A stretch of 64,000 nt of DNA, taken from contig CASHTG010000005.1 of NCBI GenBank assembly GCA_949357655.1, positions 62,001 to 126,000 of the forward strand, written 5' to 3'. Both the position numbers and the translations under genes were made by a program. Positions within the stretch are counted from its first letter, which is position 1, and the number at the start of each line of letters is the position of its first letter. The notes under the pieces are model-generated. The model had not been told where the DNA came from. It saw only the letters and a list, made by a program, of their open reading frames with translations, and made no database searches. The DNA comes from Parascedosporium putredinis (Eukaryota; Ascomycota; Sordariomycetes; Microascales; Microascaceae). Shown piece after piece: positions 10,973 to 21,200 of this stretch.

Positions 10973-13496
10973 TTACTGCTCCTCCATATCCATGTCGTCG
11001 CCGATGGCCTCCTGCGGCGACGCACCAAGCATGGGGCCCTCCAGCATGGTTGCGTTCCTCGGCCAGACCCTCTTGTACAAGCTGATTCCGATGGCATCCT
11101 GGGGGTTGATGCGCCCATCAAATGTGGCCTTGAAGTATCCATGCGTACCGAGCGTCTCCTTGACGTACCCGCTGCGGCCCCGCTTGGTCCACAGCGGCAT
11201 GGCCTTGAACCAATCCACATCCTCCTTGTTGAAGAACATGTAGCGGATCGTGACAACCTTCTTGTGAATGTGGTACGGGTGGCCGGTCAGGATTACCCTC
11301 TTCGCGACGACTCTCGAAGTTGAGGGCGGTAGCGACGTTCCTGTAGCAATCAAGCTGAGGCCCGCGTTGGAGGCATCGGCGCTTTCCGCCTGTTCCGTGC
11401 TGGTGCGCTTGTAGATGAGCGTGGGGACACTGCCCCAGACTACAGGGCCCATGAAGGTAGCGACTGCGCTCTGGCCCGGGTGCAGGTAGCGGGAGTACTT
11501 GTGCACGTCGTTGGGGGTGGTCCCCGCTTGGGAGAAGAGGGGACGGATGATCATCCGGCGGGGGCCGCACTGGAGGATGAGCTCCTCCTTGGACTTGATG
11601 GACTTGGGGTAGTCGGAGCTGAGGTTGATGAGGAAGTTGACGGCGGTCTTCTTATTCTCGTGCCTTAGGAGGGAGAAGAGAGTCACTGGGGCGGCAGGGG
11701 TGTAGGATTCTCTCAACTTGTCGGGGACGCCACGCAGGTGAACGTGGACGCGCGTTCCCGGAGCTACGCCTCCCACGAGGGCTTCACGAGCGGTTAGGAC
11801 GCGGGAAGATTTGTAGTCAGGGATCTGCAGCAGCCTTCGCCACTCCTCAGGCTCGTGAGCGCGATCTTCGTCCTCGGCCCAAGGGCTGGTCCGCAGACTC
11901 TTGAGGCCGCGATAGCGGGCTAACCTTTCGCGAGCGAGGACATTGGGATGGAGCTCTAGCTCATCTGGGAATTCCTTGTCCTCGTCAGCCTCATCCCTTC
12001 TCCGCGCCCTGTATGCCGCTAATTGTTCGGCATCCGCCTCCTCATCCGGCTCAATCATCATCTCTGATTGGGGGTACTCGGAGGGACCGGCCTCAGTGGG
12101 CTCACGAGGTGCATATCCCTCGATCCCGTCTTCGGGGGCGGCGGCTTCTGAGTCAGCATCCTCCATATCGAAATCCTCAAGGTCTGACCCCGAGTCGGAG
12201 ATATCATCTTCAAGGTACCATGCGGACTGGTAGGCGGAGGTGCCTTTGGAACTCGCTTTTTGACGGCCCTTTCCTCTGGACCCTCATCTTCAGAGAAGTA
12301 GTGATGCTCGTCTAGGAGGACGCCCTTCTTTGGCGCCGCCCCAACATCAGCCATCCCGTTATCGTCATCCATCATGACCTCCTCTGGTGCTAGATCCGCG
12401 ATCTCATCACGGTCTTCGGTCGGGGTGTCGAGGACATTCTCCTCAGCCTCGTCCTGGCCGTCAATTTCCTTTCCTTTGTTGTTACCGGAAGGAAGGGGTG
12501 CTGCTGTTATCTTTTCGATTTGGAATGTACCCCAATCGCCGACTTGCACGAGTCTATCCGCTTTTAAACCACGTCCGCGAACAACGCCGGTGAGCACGGT
12601 GGAGTGATTCTCGGATGCTGCAAACCTGACGTCTTCGACTAACATCCAGCTCCTCTCCTCGCGCCATTTAATTCCCTTTGGCGTAGTGCTGCAGAGTGAT
12701 CTCATCAGATTTGCGCAATCTTGCCGATTGTCGAGGCTAAAAAGCTTGTCTTGGTCGGGGTGAAAGTGAGTAATGTAGGACTTGAGAGAGGTGAGGGTTT
12801 GCTGCTTGTGCTTCGGGTTCTCGACTTTTCCTAGTCCATGAACAGCGGTGTAGAGGGTGGAAAGACCCTGGCTTTGCACGCTGCGGAGGAGTAGCTCACC
12901 GAGGTGATCAACCTCGACGTCGGCGGAGAGGAGAATGACGACAAAATCGGCGACTCGAGCGGCGTCAAGACAACTCGTAAGGTCTCGCCTGAGAGGTATG
13001 TACATGAGCTTCTGCTTAAACCTGTCGACTGATACTCGGAAGCAGCCATCCTGGACTTCCGCATCGATATCGAGACTTTCGTTCAAGGCCTTGATGGCGG
13101 ATTGGGCATCGGCGTCTTCGCAAAGGGGAATTACCGCCACAGTTCTGGGGGCGCCATCTCTTCCGGAGAATACTTGCGCCTCTTGCTGGTGTTCTCGGCG
13201 TTTCGTCAGTTGCTTTTGCTTTGCCTGGTTACGGCGGTCGAATTTGGACATGACATTCTGATGAGGAGTTCTCCGAACACCCCGCTCAACTCGGCCTGAA
13301 GGGAACAATATCATGTTAGTTATTGCGCGGGGCTTCGCTAATAAATTGTCCTAGAGAATCAAGCCAAAAACAGAATCGCGGTAAACATACCTTTTGACTG
13401 TTCTCTCAAGGAACCCTTTGTCGCTTTTCGTGACTTGAAGGCTTTGTGTGTTACCTTGGTCGTCGGGCGATGGCTATGCGCAGCCGGGCCAGACAT
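10973..13496 (-). CDS. TSR1: Ribosome biogenesis protein TSR1 (BMS1/TSR1 family)
   Basis: 40S pre-ribosome maturation factor, a GTPase-like scaffold without a working P-loop. Exon 1 runs 13391-13496, encoding MSGPAAHSHRPTTKVTHKAF; exon 2 runs 10973-13295, with a 95-nt GTATGT...CAG intron. The junction gives KGRVERGVRRTPHQNVMSK, typical of the family. The N-terminal GTPase-like domain spans about residues 80-260, then comes the AARP2CN-like part, an acidic linker (about 340-480) and the C-terminal barrel region with VKETLGTHGYFKATFDG and SLYKRVWPR near the end. One base is missing near 12245. Correction gives 809 residues, the normal length. The promoter is shared with UTP7, another ribosome-assembly gene on the opposite strand. 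Confidence 0.95.
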
Positions 13497-13946
13497 CTTT
13501 GCTTCTCCGCCGGCCTTGAAGCGAAACGGAAGTGATGCCAGTTTGATGGTTGAACCGGTAAAGGGTGTGGCAATGCCTGTAAGGAGAGGCACGATTGGAA
13601 ATGTTTGCGGTTTCTTGTGGCCGCAATGAAGTCAAATCGTGGGCTGGGAGTGGTTTTCGCAGTCTTATTCGGTGCACTTGGCTTGGTGACCGCTTTTCAA
13701 AAAATAATTTTTGGCGGGGCGAGCAAAAGTTGAACTTTGGCGGGGAAAAGTTTAGGATTTTTTGTGCGCCCTATCGATAAGAAGCGATAAGATAAGCCGC
13801 AAAGAAATTTTGTCCTGCCAAAGCATCCATACTTGCAAAGTCAACTTTGAACAGCCCGTTCCCCCACGTCCGCCTTGATACTCTACCCCGACAAATACTT
13901 TTTAAAATCACTAAACCAACACGCTCGCCGAATCTGTCGACATACT
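13497..13946. promoter_or_regulatory. Bidirectional promoter of TSR1 and UTP7
   Basis: 450 bp between the two divergent start codons. It contains an A/T block centred on AATAATTTTTGG at 13698-13714, two direct copies of TTTGGCGGGG at 13710-13719 and 13736-13745, and three GATAA sites at 13776, 13786 and 13791. The A/T block resembles the RRPE element (AAAAATTTT) of yeast ribosome-biogenesis promoters. The resemblance is by eye only. Confidence 0.5.
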
Positions 13947-15687
13947 ATGGAAGACGTGGTGACGGCAGTGGCGGAAAAGCCAAAGTCAAGGCTCAGCGCC
14001 CTGGAAAATCCCATGGCGCTGTGGTGGCTCGCCAATCCCGAACCGACCTAGTCCCCAAACATGAGAGACTGAAGCAGCAACGACACCGCGCTGCGGATAG
14101 CGAGTACGGCAGAGGAGTGGGACTCAATGTTAAGAACATCAAGGACAGGAAGCTTAGGAGGAATCTCTCTGTGCTTGAGACCAAGTTCAAAGATGCTGCC
14201 GTCAAGGCCAAGGATGCCGAGATTCTCCACGAAAGCGCGGCAGGCTTCCTTGAGACAGAGCACGATCTCGAGCGGACATACCGAGTGCGTCAGGACGAGA
14301 TAACAGAGAATGCGGCGATAGAAACGGCGCAAAAGAGATTCGACCTTACCCTTGACCAATTCGGCCCTTACGTCTTCGACTACTCGCGAAACGGCCGACA
14401 GCTACTCCTAGGCGGGCGCAAGGGCCACATAGCGACGATGGACTGGCGGGAGGGTAAACTTGGGTGCGAAATCAACCTTGGGGAGACGGTGAAGGATGTC
14501 AAGTGGCTGCACAATAATCAGTACTTCGCCGTAGCGCAAAAGAAGTACGCCTACATTTACGATCACAACGGCGTGGAACTCCACTGCTTGCGGAATCTTA
14601 TGGAGGTTACCCATATGGAGTTTCTCCCTTACCACTTCCTCCTCGCCACCATGGTAAGCTAGGACCTTCCATTGCACTTAAAAGTTTTTCTTTCTCCTCA
14701 ATCTAACCCCCTCTCTTCTCTCTTCATATAGTCCACGCCTGGCTGGCTCAAGTACCAAGACGTCTCGACTGGTAATCTTGTCAGCGAGATTCGAACCGGT
14801 CTCGGCGCTCCAGTATCACTCACCCAAAACCCATGGAACGCAATTCTTCATGCTGGCCATCAAAACGGCACTGTCACCCTTTGGTCCCCGAACTCATCGG
14901 AACCTCTGGTCAAGTTATTAGCGCACAAGGGACCTGTACGGTCGCTTGCGATAGACCGCGGCGGCCGGTATATGGTTTCCACTGGCCAAGATCTCAAGAT
15001 GGCAGTCTGGGATATCCGAATGTTCAAGGAAGTAAACACATACTTCACCAGACAGCCCGGCTCGTCCGTCGCAATATCGGACACAGGCCTCACCTCGGTA
15101 TCCTGGGGGACGAGCACTACGGTATGGAAAGACCTATTTTCCACCGAAAAGTGAAGAACCCATACATGTCATGGGGAGGAGAGGGTAAAAAGATCGATAG
15201 GGTAAGGTGGTGTCCATTTGAGGACGTGCTCGGACTGGGCCACGAAGACGGCTTTTCATCAATCCTTGTTCCGGGTGCCGGCGAACCTAACTTCGACGCC
15301 CTTGAGGTGAACCCCTACGAGAACACAAGGCAGAGACAAGAGGGCGAGGTCAAGGCGCTCCTCAACAAACTTCAGCCTGAGATGATTGCTCTAGACCCCA
15401 ATTTTATCGGTCACCTAGACCTACGATCTCAGAAGCAGCGAGAAGCCGAAAAGGACCTCGACACTAAGGCGCCCGACTTCATTGAAGAGCTCCGCCACAA
15501 GACAAGAGGCAGGAATACCGCGCTCAAGAAGCACATGAGGAAACAGCGCAAGAGGGGTATCATCGACGAGAAGAGGTTGAGGATCGAACAGCTTTGGAAG
15601 GAGCAGCAGCAGAAGGATACCCAACGACAGGAAGAACAGCAGGCTGAGCTAGGGCCCGCGTTGTCGCGGTTTGTAAGAAAAGAATAG
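13947..15687 (+). CDS. UTP7: U3 snoRNP / SSU processome WD40 protein UTP7 (WDR46)
   Basis: Component of the small-subunit processome, acting in the nucleolus on 18S rRNA maturation. Exon 1 runs 13947-14653 and exon 2 14732-15687, with a GTAAGC...TATAG intron falling between codons after ATM and before STPGWLKYQ. Signature segments: GVGLNVKNIKDRKLRRNL, FDLTLDQFGPYVFDYSRNG, WLHNNQYFAVAQKKY, AGHQNGTVTLWSPN, STGQDLKMAVWDIR, and the UTP7 C-terminal domain with NPYENTRQRQEGEVKALLNK. Two bases are missing, near 14000 in a C run and near 15149 in an A run. With both restored the protein has 554 residues. The start at 13947 (MEDVVTAVAEKPKS) is preferred because the long open frame upstream has only a TTG start and no family likeness. 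Convergent with SEC17. Confidence 0.93.
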
Positions 15688-15946
15688 TGCGTGGCATAGT
15701 GGTACTACGGCAGGAAAACATTAATACCCAAATACATGGGCCTCCTCGGTCCCAAGCAGTGCGTTTCTAGCTGTCCCGGGAGTTTGAGTAACACCAAGGA
15801 GATATCAATGATATATGGAACAGATAAAAACCAATTGACGCCGCCAATGACAGAAAGATCTTGTCGAGCCCTCTTCCCGGATCATCCCTTTGTAGTCTCC
15901 GATTCATCCTTTTTATTATAAAAAGGAAAATGAAGCCATCCCACGC
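15688..15946. terminator. Shared 3' region of UTP7 and SEC17 with a 21-bp palindrome
   Basis: 259 bp between convergent stop codons. Positions 15907-15927 form a perfect inverted repeat with arms TCCTTTTTAT and ATAAAAAGGA around a single T. It is AT-rich on both strands and lies 20 bp past the SEC17 stop. It could serve as a two-way polyadenylation element. The palindrome is observed; the role is inferred. Confidence 0.45.
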
Positions 15947-17099
15947 TTAAGCGAATTCATCATCATCACCCTCAGTCGTCTTTGCAATATTGTTCTTTAC
16001 CCTAAGCAGAAGCGTCGTCTTCCACTTGTCCAGCTTGCTCACCTGGTCGTACATGTAGAGCTTGTCAGCAAAGTCTTCCGGATCGCCCGCCTCCACGGCG
16101 GCATAAACGTCGTTCAGGAGCATATTTTCCCTCTGGGACGTGAAGCTGGGGTCCATTTCGCCATAGCTGCTGATGGCGCGCTGAGCGGCCACGAGATCGC
16201 CGGTGGCCAAGTGGCAGATGCCGGCCTTGAGGAAGTAATCTTTTACCGAGTACTTCATGAGGTTGTTGTTTATAGACGCCTTGGCAACCTTTTCAAAATT
16301 TTCGATGGCCTTGTGATAGTTCTCGTCGAGGGCGGCAAGGTCGGCAACCTTGAGCCATAGTTTATTCGCGAGCCTGTTCCGCAAAGTTAGACATCTACAA
16401 TAAAATGGACGAGGCCTCGGCAGCCTCCAGGGGCGTTATGGACAGATACATACGCAACGGCATTATCGCCCTCGTACCAGCCGGCGGCGGCTTCGTAACA
16501 CTCAATGGCCTTCTTGTTGTCGCCCAACTCATTCTCGTAGAGATCGCCGAGGCTCTCCTTGTGGGTCGCGGCCCGTCGGAAATTGCCCTTGACACAGTAT
16601 CGCTGCACAGCAACGTCCAAACACCTGCTGGCCGCATCGGCATCAACGGTTCGGTAGGCCTTGAATGCATCGACCATGGTGTTGGCCGCATCGTCGGGAT
16701 CGTTCAGTTTCTCGCTCTGAATGCTTGCCGCTTGCTCAAAGGCCTGGCCGGCTTCCCTCACTATTTGGGTGCGCGTACCGAGTTAGTTCCTCCACAGGTT
16801 CATTTCTCAGAGAGGGAGGGAGTCAAAGACGAAGAAGGGAGGAAAACGAAGCCATACTTTGTTTCTGCATCTTGAATGAATTGGCCGCTTGGATATAGAG
16901 GTCCGCAGCATCCTGAAACTTGGTCTCCCGCCCACCAAAGAAGCTGAAGCCGCCAGAGGCGCCGGCGAGAGTCTTGCTTGCCTAAGAAGATTCCAAAGAA
17001 ACTGTAGTCAGCACTAATGATCAAGTTCATTTATGGCTATGCCGATGTTTCGACACGTAGGCTTGCCTTTTGAAGCAGAGCTCGAGGGTCCTGTGCCAT
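15947..17099 (-). CDS. SEC17: Alpha-SNAP, vesicle fusion cofactor
   Basis: Adaptor that recruits the ATPase NSF (Sec18) to cis-SNARE complexes for disassembly. Four exons: 17067-17099, 16858-16981, 16454-16760 and 15947-16373, together 296 residues with no frame error. Recognisable blocks are MAQDPRALLQKASKTLAG, GGFSFFGGRETKFQDAADLY, the TPR-like run CYEAAAGWYEGDNA, LWLKVADLAALDENYHKAI and the C-terminal LLLRVKNNIAKTTEGDDDEFA, with the conserved leucines that stimulate the ATPase. The first intron (16982-17066, 85 nt) appears to use a GC donor: AAAAG|GCAAGC...TTAG|GCAAGC. The other introns are GT...AG. No GT donor preserves the frame there. The promoter faces that of the GatC-like gene. Confidence 0.94.
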
Positions 17100-17610
17100 G
17101 ATGCTGGTGATGCGGGGCGACGCCGTCGTTATCGGATCGGGGTTCGAGAGGTGTTTAGCTCGTAAAGGGAGCTGGTTGAAATCAAACAAGGCTACGAAAA
17201 AGGGAGTTGTAGATTCCTAGTGCCTCCTTCAGAAATGTAAATGCCGTCGTCGTTCGATGTACTTGTGGTGAATCCCAGTGCCCCAGTCGTCGACCAGAGG
17301 TTCAGGCGCAGTTGCAATGACGCTAGTGGGGCAACTGTCCGAGCCTAGAAGAGGGGCGGCGAAATCGACCACTGTGAAACAATACGTAAAAGCCTCGACG
17401 ACCTCGAGCTTTTGAAGAGGTGACCCAATTAAGCCACAATGCACCGCCACAGACAGCTTCTTCCTCTCGTTGATTAAAAGTGACGATTTCCCTTTACGGA
17501 CGACGAGCTTGCCAATCTCGCCGAATATCTTTTACGTCCTACAGAATGCTTAGAGCGAGATACTTCATCTATCTGTCACTAGAAGGGAAATAATATACCG
17601 CACCTAATCA
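17100..17610. promoter_or_regulatory. Divergent promoter region, SEC17 / GatC-like gene
   Basis: 511 bp between divergent starts. There is no gene in it; the minus-strand 73-codon open frame has no protein-like pattern. No regulatory motif is strong enough to name. Confidence 0.4.
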
Positions 17611-18162
17611 ATGTCATCTTCTCTCCGAGCGACTCTTCGCCCGCTTGGGCTCCTCCGACCTCGTCCCTTGGTCCTGACCCGCCGAAACCACACCTCCGCC
17701 ATCCCAATCCAGCCGACTTGGAGTACGCATTCTCTCCTCGACCCCGATTCTGTGTCTGAATCCGAAGAACCTATAACCTCGTCTCAGCTTCATCACCTGC
17801 TCCGGCTTTCTGCGCTTCCCTTGCCGCAATCATCCGAGGAAGAAACAGCACTTCTGCGGGAGCTCCAGCTCCAGCTGCGCTTTGTGCGACGCGTGCAAGC
17901 TTGTGACACGAGTGGGATTGAGCCATTACGTTCTATTCGGGACGAGACAGAGGCCTTCGAGGCGGAGACTTCTGTCGGTCTCAAGAACCTGCTCTCGGCA
18001 CTGAAGGAAGAGGTGGCAGTTGGGCATTACCAACGGCCGAGGAGGATAAGAGACAAAAAGATTGATGCCTCCAACACTCATATCTGGGATCCCCTTCAAA
18101 CCGCGACGAGGAAATCAGGAAGGTACTTTATCGTTAGGAGTGGTAAAGAAGCCGTGAACTGA
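17611..18162 (+). CDS. GatC-like subunit of mitochondrial Glu-tRNA(Gln) amidotransferase
   Basis: Single exon of 183 codons with no frame error. The N-terminus is Arg-rich and lacks acidic residues (LRATLRPLGLLRPRP, TRRNHTS), as in a mitochondrial presequence. The core has the GatC helix pair: ITSSQLHHLLRLSALPLP, then EETALLRELQLQLRFVRRVQ, then a GIEPLRSIRDET turn equivalent to the GVEPL of bacterial GatC. The end, HIWDPLQTATRKSGRYFIV, resembles the fungal Gta3 form of this subunit. In the complex, GatC tethers GatA and GatB, which convert Glu-tRNA(Gln) to Gln-tRNA(Gln) in mitochondria. The assignment rests on this pattern and is good but not certain. Confidence 0.8.
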   Translation: MSSSLRATLRPLGLLRPRPLVLTRRNHTSAIPIQPTWSTHSLLDPDSVSESEEPITSSQLHHLLRLSALPLPQSSEEETALLRELQLQLRFVRRVQACDTSGIEPLRSIRDETEAFEAETSVGLKNLLSALKEEVAVGHYQRPRRIRDKKIDASNTHIWDPLQTATRKSGRYFIVRSGKEAVN

Positions 18163-18505
18163 TAAGTGTGCAAAACTTTCTTTTCATTGTCTTGTCATTG
18201 TCTTCTCCTACCGCCCGCCAGCACGGCACACGCCCAAGGTGTTTTTGTCTTCTTAGAACAAAACCCAAAATTAAAAGATCAAGGGAAAAGGGGACAGGAT
18301 ATTGGGTCTTCAATTCGGACTTTACACCTAGGTGCGTTATTCGCCTACATGCGGGATGGGGACTCATCTGCCATGTTACAATGGACCGTACTTCTTCCTT
18401 TTCCTTGTCATACAGTTCTAACAGTAGCCCTCTCTCAGCCTTGACGCCTCGCTTAACCTCTAATGCCTAGTTTGATGTTACGACAGGTAAGGTGCTTTCT
18501 GTCGC
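18163..18505. other. Shared 3' region, GatC-like gene / DUF726 gene
   Basis: About 340 bp between convergent stop codons. Overlapping short open frames are present but none looks real. Expected content is the two 3' untranslated regions. Confidence 0.4.
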
Positions 18506-20901
18506 CTACGATTGAGTTGTGCTCTTACCCACCCATTTTGGGCCTCCGTTTCGGCGATTCCCGCCCCGTCGCCCTCGACGAATGCTGCCACCACGATGGC
18601 TCTGAGAAGGTTGGCCGTTCTGCCGGTCGCCCTCGCCCTCGCCCTCGCCCTTCTCAGCCCTTCCCTTGCCAGAATCAGGTTTCACAACGCCAGAGGCGCG
18701 GCTGTGTTTCTTCTCCATTTCCACAAGCGCGGCTTCATCCTTGACTAGCTGGCCCGAATCAAGACCCTGCCACCCAATCTTCCGTAGAATCTTGCCCATG
18801 GCGTATCGGTACATCAGGTGACCCCCAGTCATCTCGCCGGCGTCGTAGTTCTCAACACCAGAGACCTTCGTGATAGGTTGAAGCCCCGATACACTAAACT
18901 CGGTGTTCGACAGCCGCATCATAAAAGCCAACATGTAGTCCTTATCCGAATAGACGTTGACAAGTCTTCCAGCAACCACGCTCTTCAACGTAAGCCATAC
19001 GTGATTATCTGACGGAGCCGGGGTACCGAAGAGGACTACCGAATCGATAATACCGAATGCGCGTCTCTCAGCCAGGGACATGAGACAGGTATAAATCGCT
19101 CGGGCGGCGAGGCCATGGCCAATAAGACTAATAGCGCGACCACCCTGCACTTTACGATAGATCGTATCCGCAAGGGTTACGCCAGTCTTATCAGCCCGGA
19201 CCATACCGACATTCCAGGCGTTGTCAACAATTTTATTTATCTTCATGAGGGGCATGGGCCAGTCTCTGTCTTGAAGAATGCCAAATCCTGAAGCTCGTTT
19301 CATATTAGATTAGCACGGCTTGCAGATCATCACCAGAGGGGAGAGACATCACGTCCACCGGGCTAGCTTACCGGACTTGGTATGGAGCTCTTTGTTCGCC
19401 GCAGCCCAGGCAGCACTTCCCACCGCTGTTTCCAGAGCCGCTCCAAGGTGAAACAGCGTGGCTGTCTCCCATCGAATCACGTAAGACTCGGACTGACGCC
19501 CCAGGAACTTCCATGGCTCGGTCACTTCCTCTTCCTCGGTAAGCCAGCCATTCATCACAAACGTCAAATGCATACGCCTATCATTTACCCGAACGTCTTG
19601 CGGCTTTCGGAGAGCTTTCTTCTGCTCATCGTGGAGAGGAACGAAACCGAAATCGACAACATCCTTCGCATACGCCTCGATGGATTTGACTGAAGTTTTA
19701 GCCAAGTAAATGCCGAACAAACCGGCGACGGGCACTCCAGGGGTAGACATAAAGCCGAGAAGACCCGACGCAGCAGCCTCTCCGAGCTGACCCGGACCCA
19801 AACGCGTTCCCAAATCGGACATCACGCGAGGCGATGTGCTGTCGGGGGTGTGTATGGCTGGATAACCTGAGGGCCAACCTTGGCTTTTCGGGCAGCCTTG
19901 AGCTCCATAAACTTTTGCATGGCGTCCTCTGGATCGAATTCGGCAGCCATAAGGCCTAAGCCTCTCGCCACCTGGCTCTCGTTTTCCAGGTAGGCCCGCA
20001 AGGGCAAATGGAGAGATGATGTCAAATGGTGTAAAAGAATGCGCGAATACGCTTGGCAGTCTTCGACGGTTGTTAGAATTAGCAAGACGATGTGGAGAAG
20101 TCGCTTTCTATTCCAAGGAGCCAGCTGCCAAAGTGGCGTGGGGCTCGGGCCGAATCGCCGACTTAGAGCAGGATCAATCTCATTGAAGGGGGAGGACGCA
20201 GCGGGCCTGCCATTCAATCACCATTGTTAGAGACGAGATAGCTATGCAGTTCGCTCAAACAACTTACCAGTAGTCTGGACAACAACCGGACCTCCTCGGC
20301 CACGACCGCCCCGACCTCCACGACCACCGCGACCGCCCCGACCCCTACCATTCAAGCTTTCGTGGCCACCGCCCCGACTATGATGGATTGGTTCTGTGAT
20401 ATGCAGGTCGTTGATACGCTGGAGAACGACTGTCTGCCATTTTTGAAAAGCAAAAAGCAGTTCTCTCTTGAGTTCGCCGAGCTGCGAAGGGGAATCCTGC
20501 ATAGCTTGCTTTTGGGCCCCCAAAGAGCAATTGCTCTCGAGCGTGCGAGCGCCAACAGGCTCTGTAATCTTGACCTCGGCACCTAGCTGGATGCTCTGTG
20601 AGAGACCTTGGTCCCTATTTTCCCGTGTAGAGTTCTCTTCCATCTTGAAAATGAAGAGGTTCGCCCACTCGCTCACATACGTATCGACCGCGACGCACTT
20701 TGGGGCAACCGCACTGGTGCCGTCCTCAGTACCAGCAGTAGCCACAGCACCGGTACCCAAATCGAAATTCTCGGTCATCTGCCGACCCATCTTATCCATA
20801 ATGCGAGAGACCAAAGTAGAGAGGTCATCTCTCTCGGCAATAGTTAGAATGCCGGTCAAGTCAACGACCCTTCGCGGGACGGCACTCCGGTTTCGTCCCA
20901 T
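18506..20901 (-). CDS. DUF726 / TMCO4-like alpha/beta-hydrolase-fold protein with RGG boxes
   Basis: Three exons, 20268-20901, 19372-20206 and 18506-19287, joined by GTAAGT...GCAG and GTAAGC...TCAG introns. Single bases are missing near 20190 (C run on the coding strand) and 19847 (C run). Corrected, the protein has 750 residues. Exon 1 ends in an RGG tract of about 20 residues. The middle has the family's hydrophobic glycine-rich region (LGEAAASGLLGFMSTPGVPVAGLFGIY) and DRDWPMPLMKINKIVDNAW. The hydrolase core is AISLIGHGLAARAIYTCL followed by SVVLFGTPAPSDNHVW. The usual GxSxG elbow of the family reads GHGLA here, so the serine nucleophile is replaced by Gly. The C-terminus has a GEGEGEGD stretch and a second RGG-like tail (RRGRRGGNRRNGG). 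Cellular role unknown. Confidence 0.82.
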
Positions 20902-21162
20902 AGTCGCGCGCTATGCTCAGTGATAAGTTAGTATATCACCCCGGTACGATAAATATCCAAACTATGCAAAAGGATGTTTGTAGCAAGAGGCCTATCCGAA
21001 GTGTCGGTCGCAGGGCAGGCGATCCCTGCGAACCCAGACCGTGCCTCTTCTACCAACCGCTAGTGGTGCATTCCATACCTTGTATCTACCACCACGTCCT
21101 TGAATTTTCGGCTGTTTGGGACTATAAGTTTTATGGTCAATGTCTTGATCGTGATGGCTGTG

Positions 21163-21200
21163 GAGGGGTTCTGTGATCGTGAGAGGGGTTCTGTGATCGT
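21163..21200. repeat. Two-copy 20-bp tandem repeat
   Basis: GAGGGGTTCTGTGATCGT occurs at 21163-21180 and again at 21183-21200, with the period of 20 completed by GA. It is non-coding. Copy number may vary between strains. Confidence 0.8.

Noticed and set aside
14755..14790. GATTCGAACC box that looks like a tRNA B box (minus strand)
   Set aside because: It lies inside the UTP7 coding sequence, and no A box or cloverleaf can be made around it.
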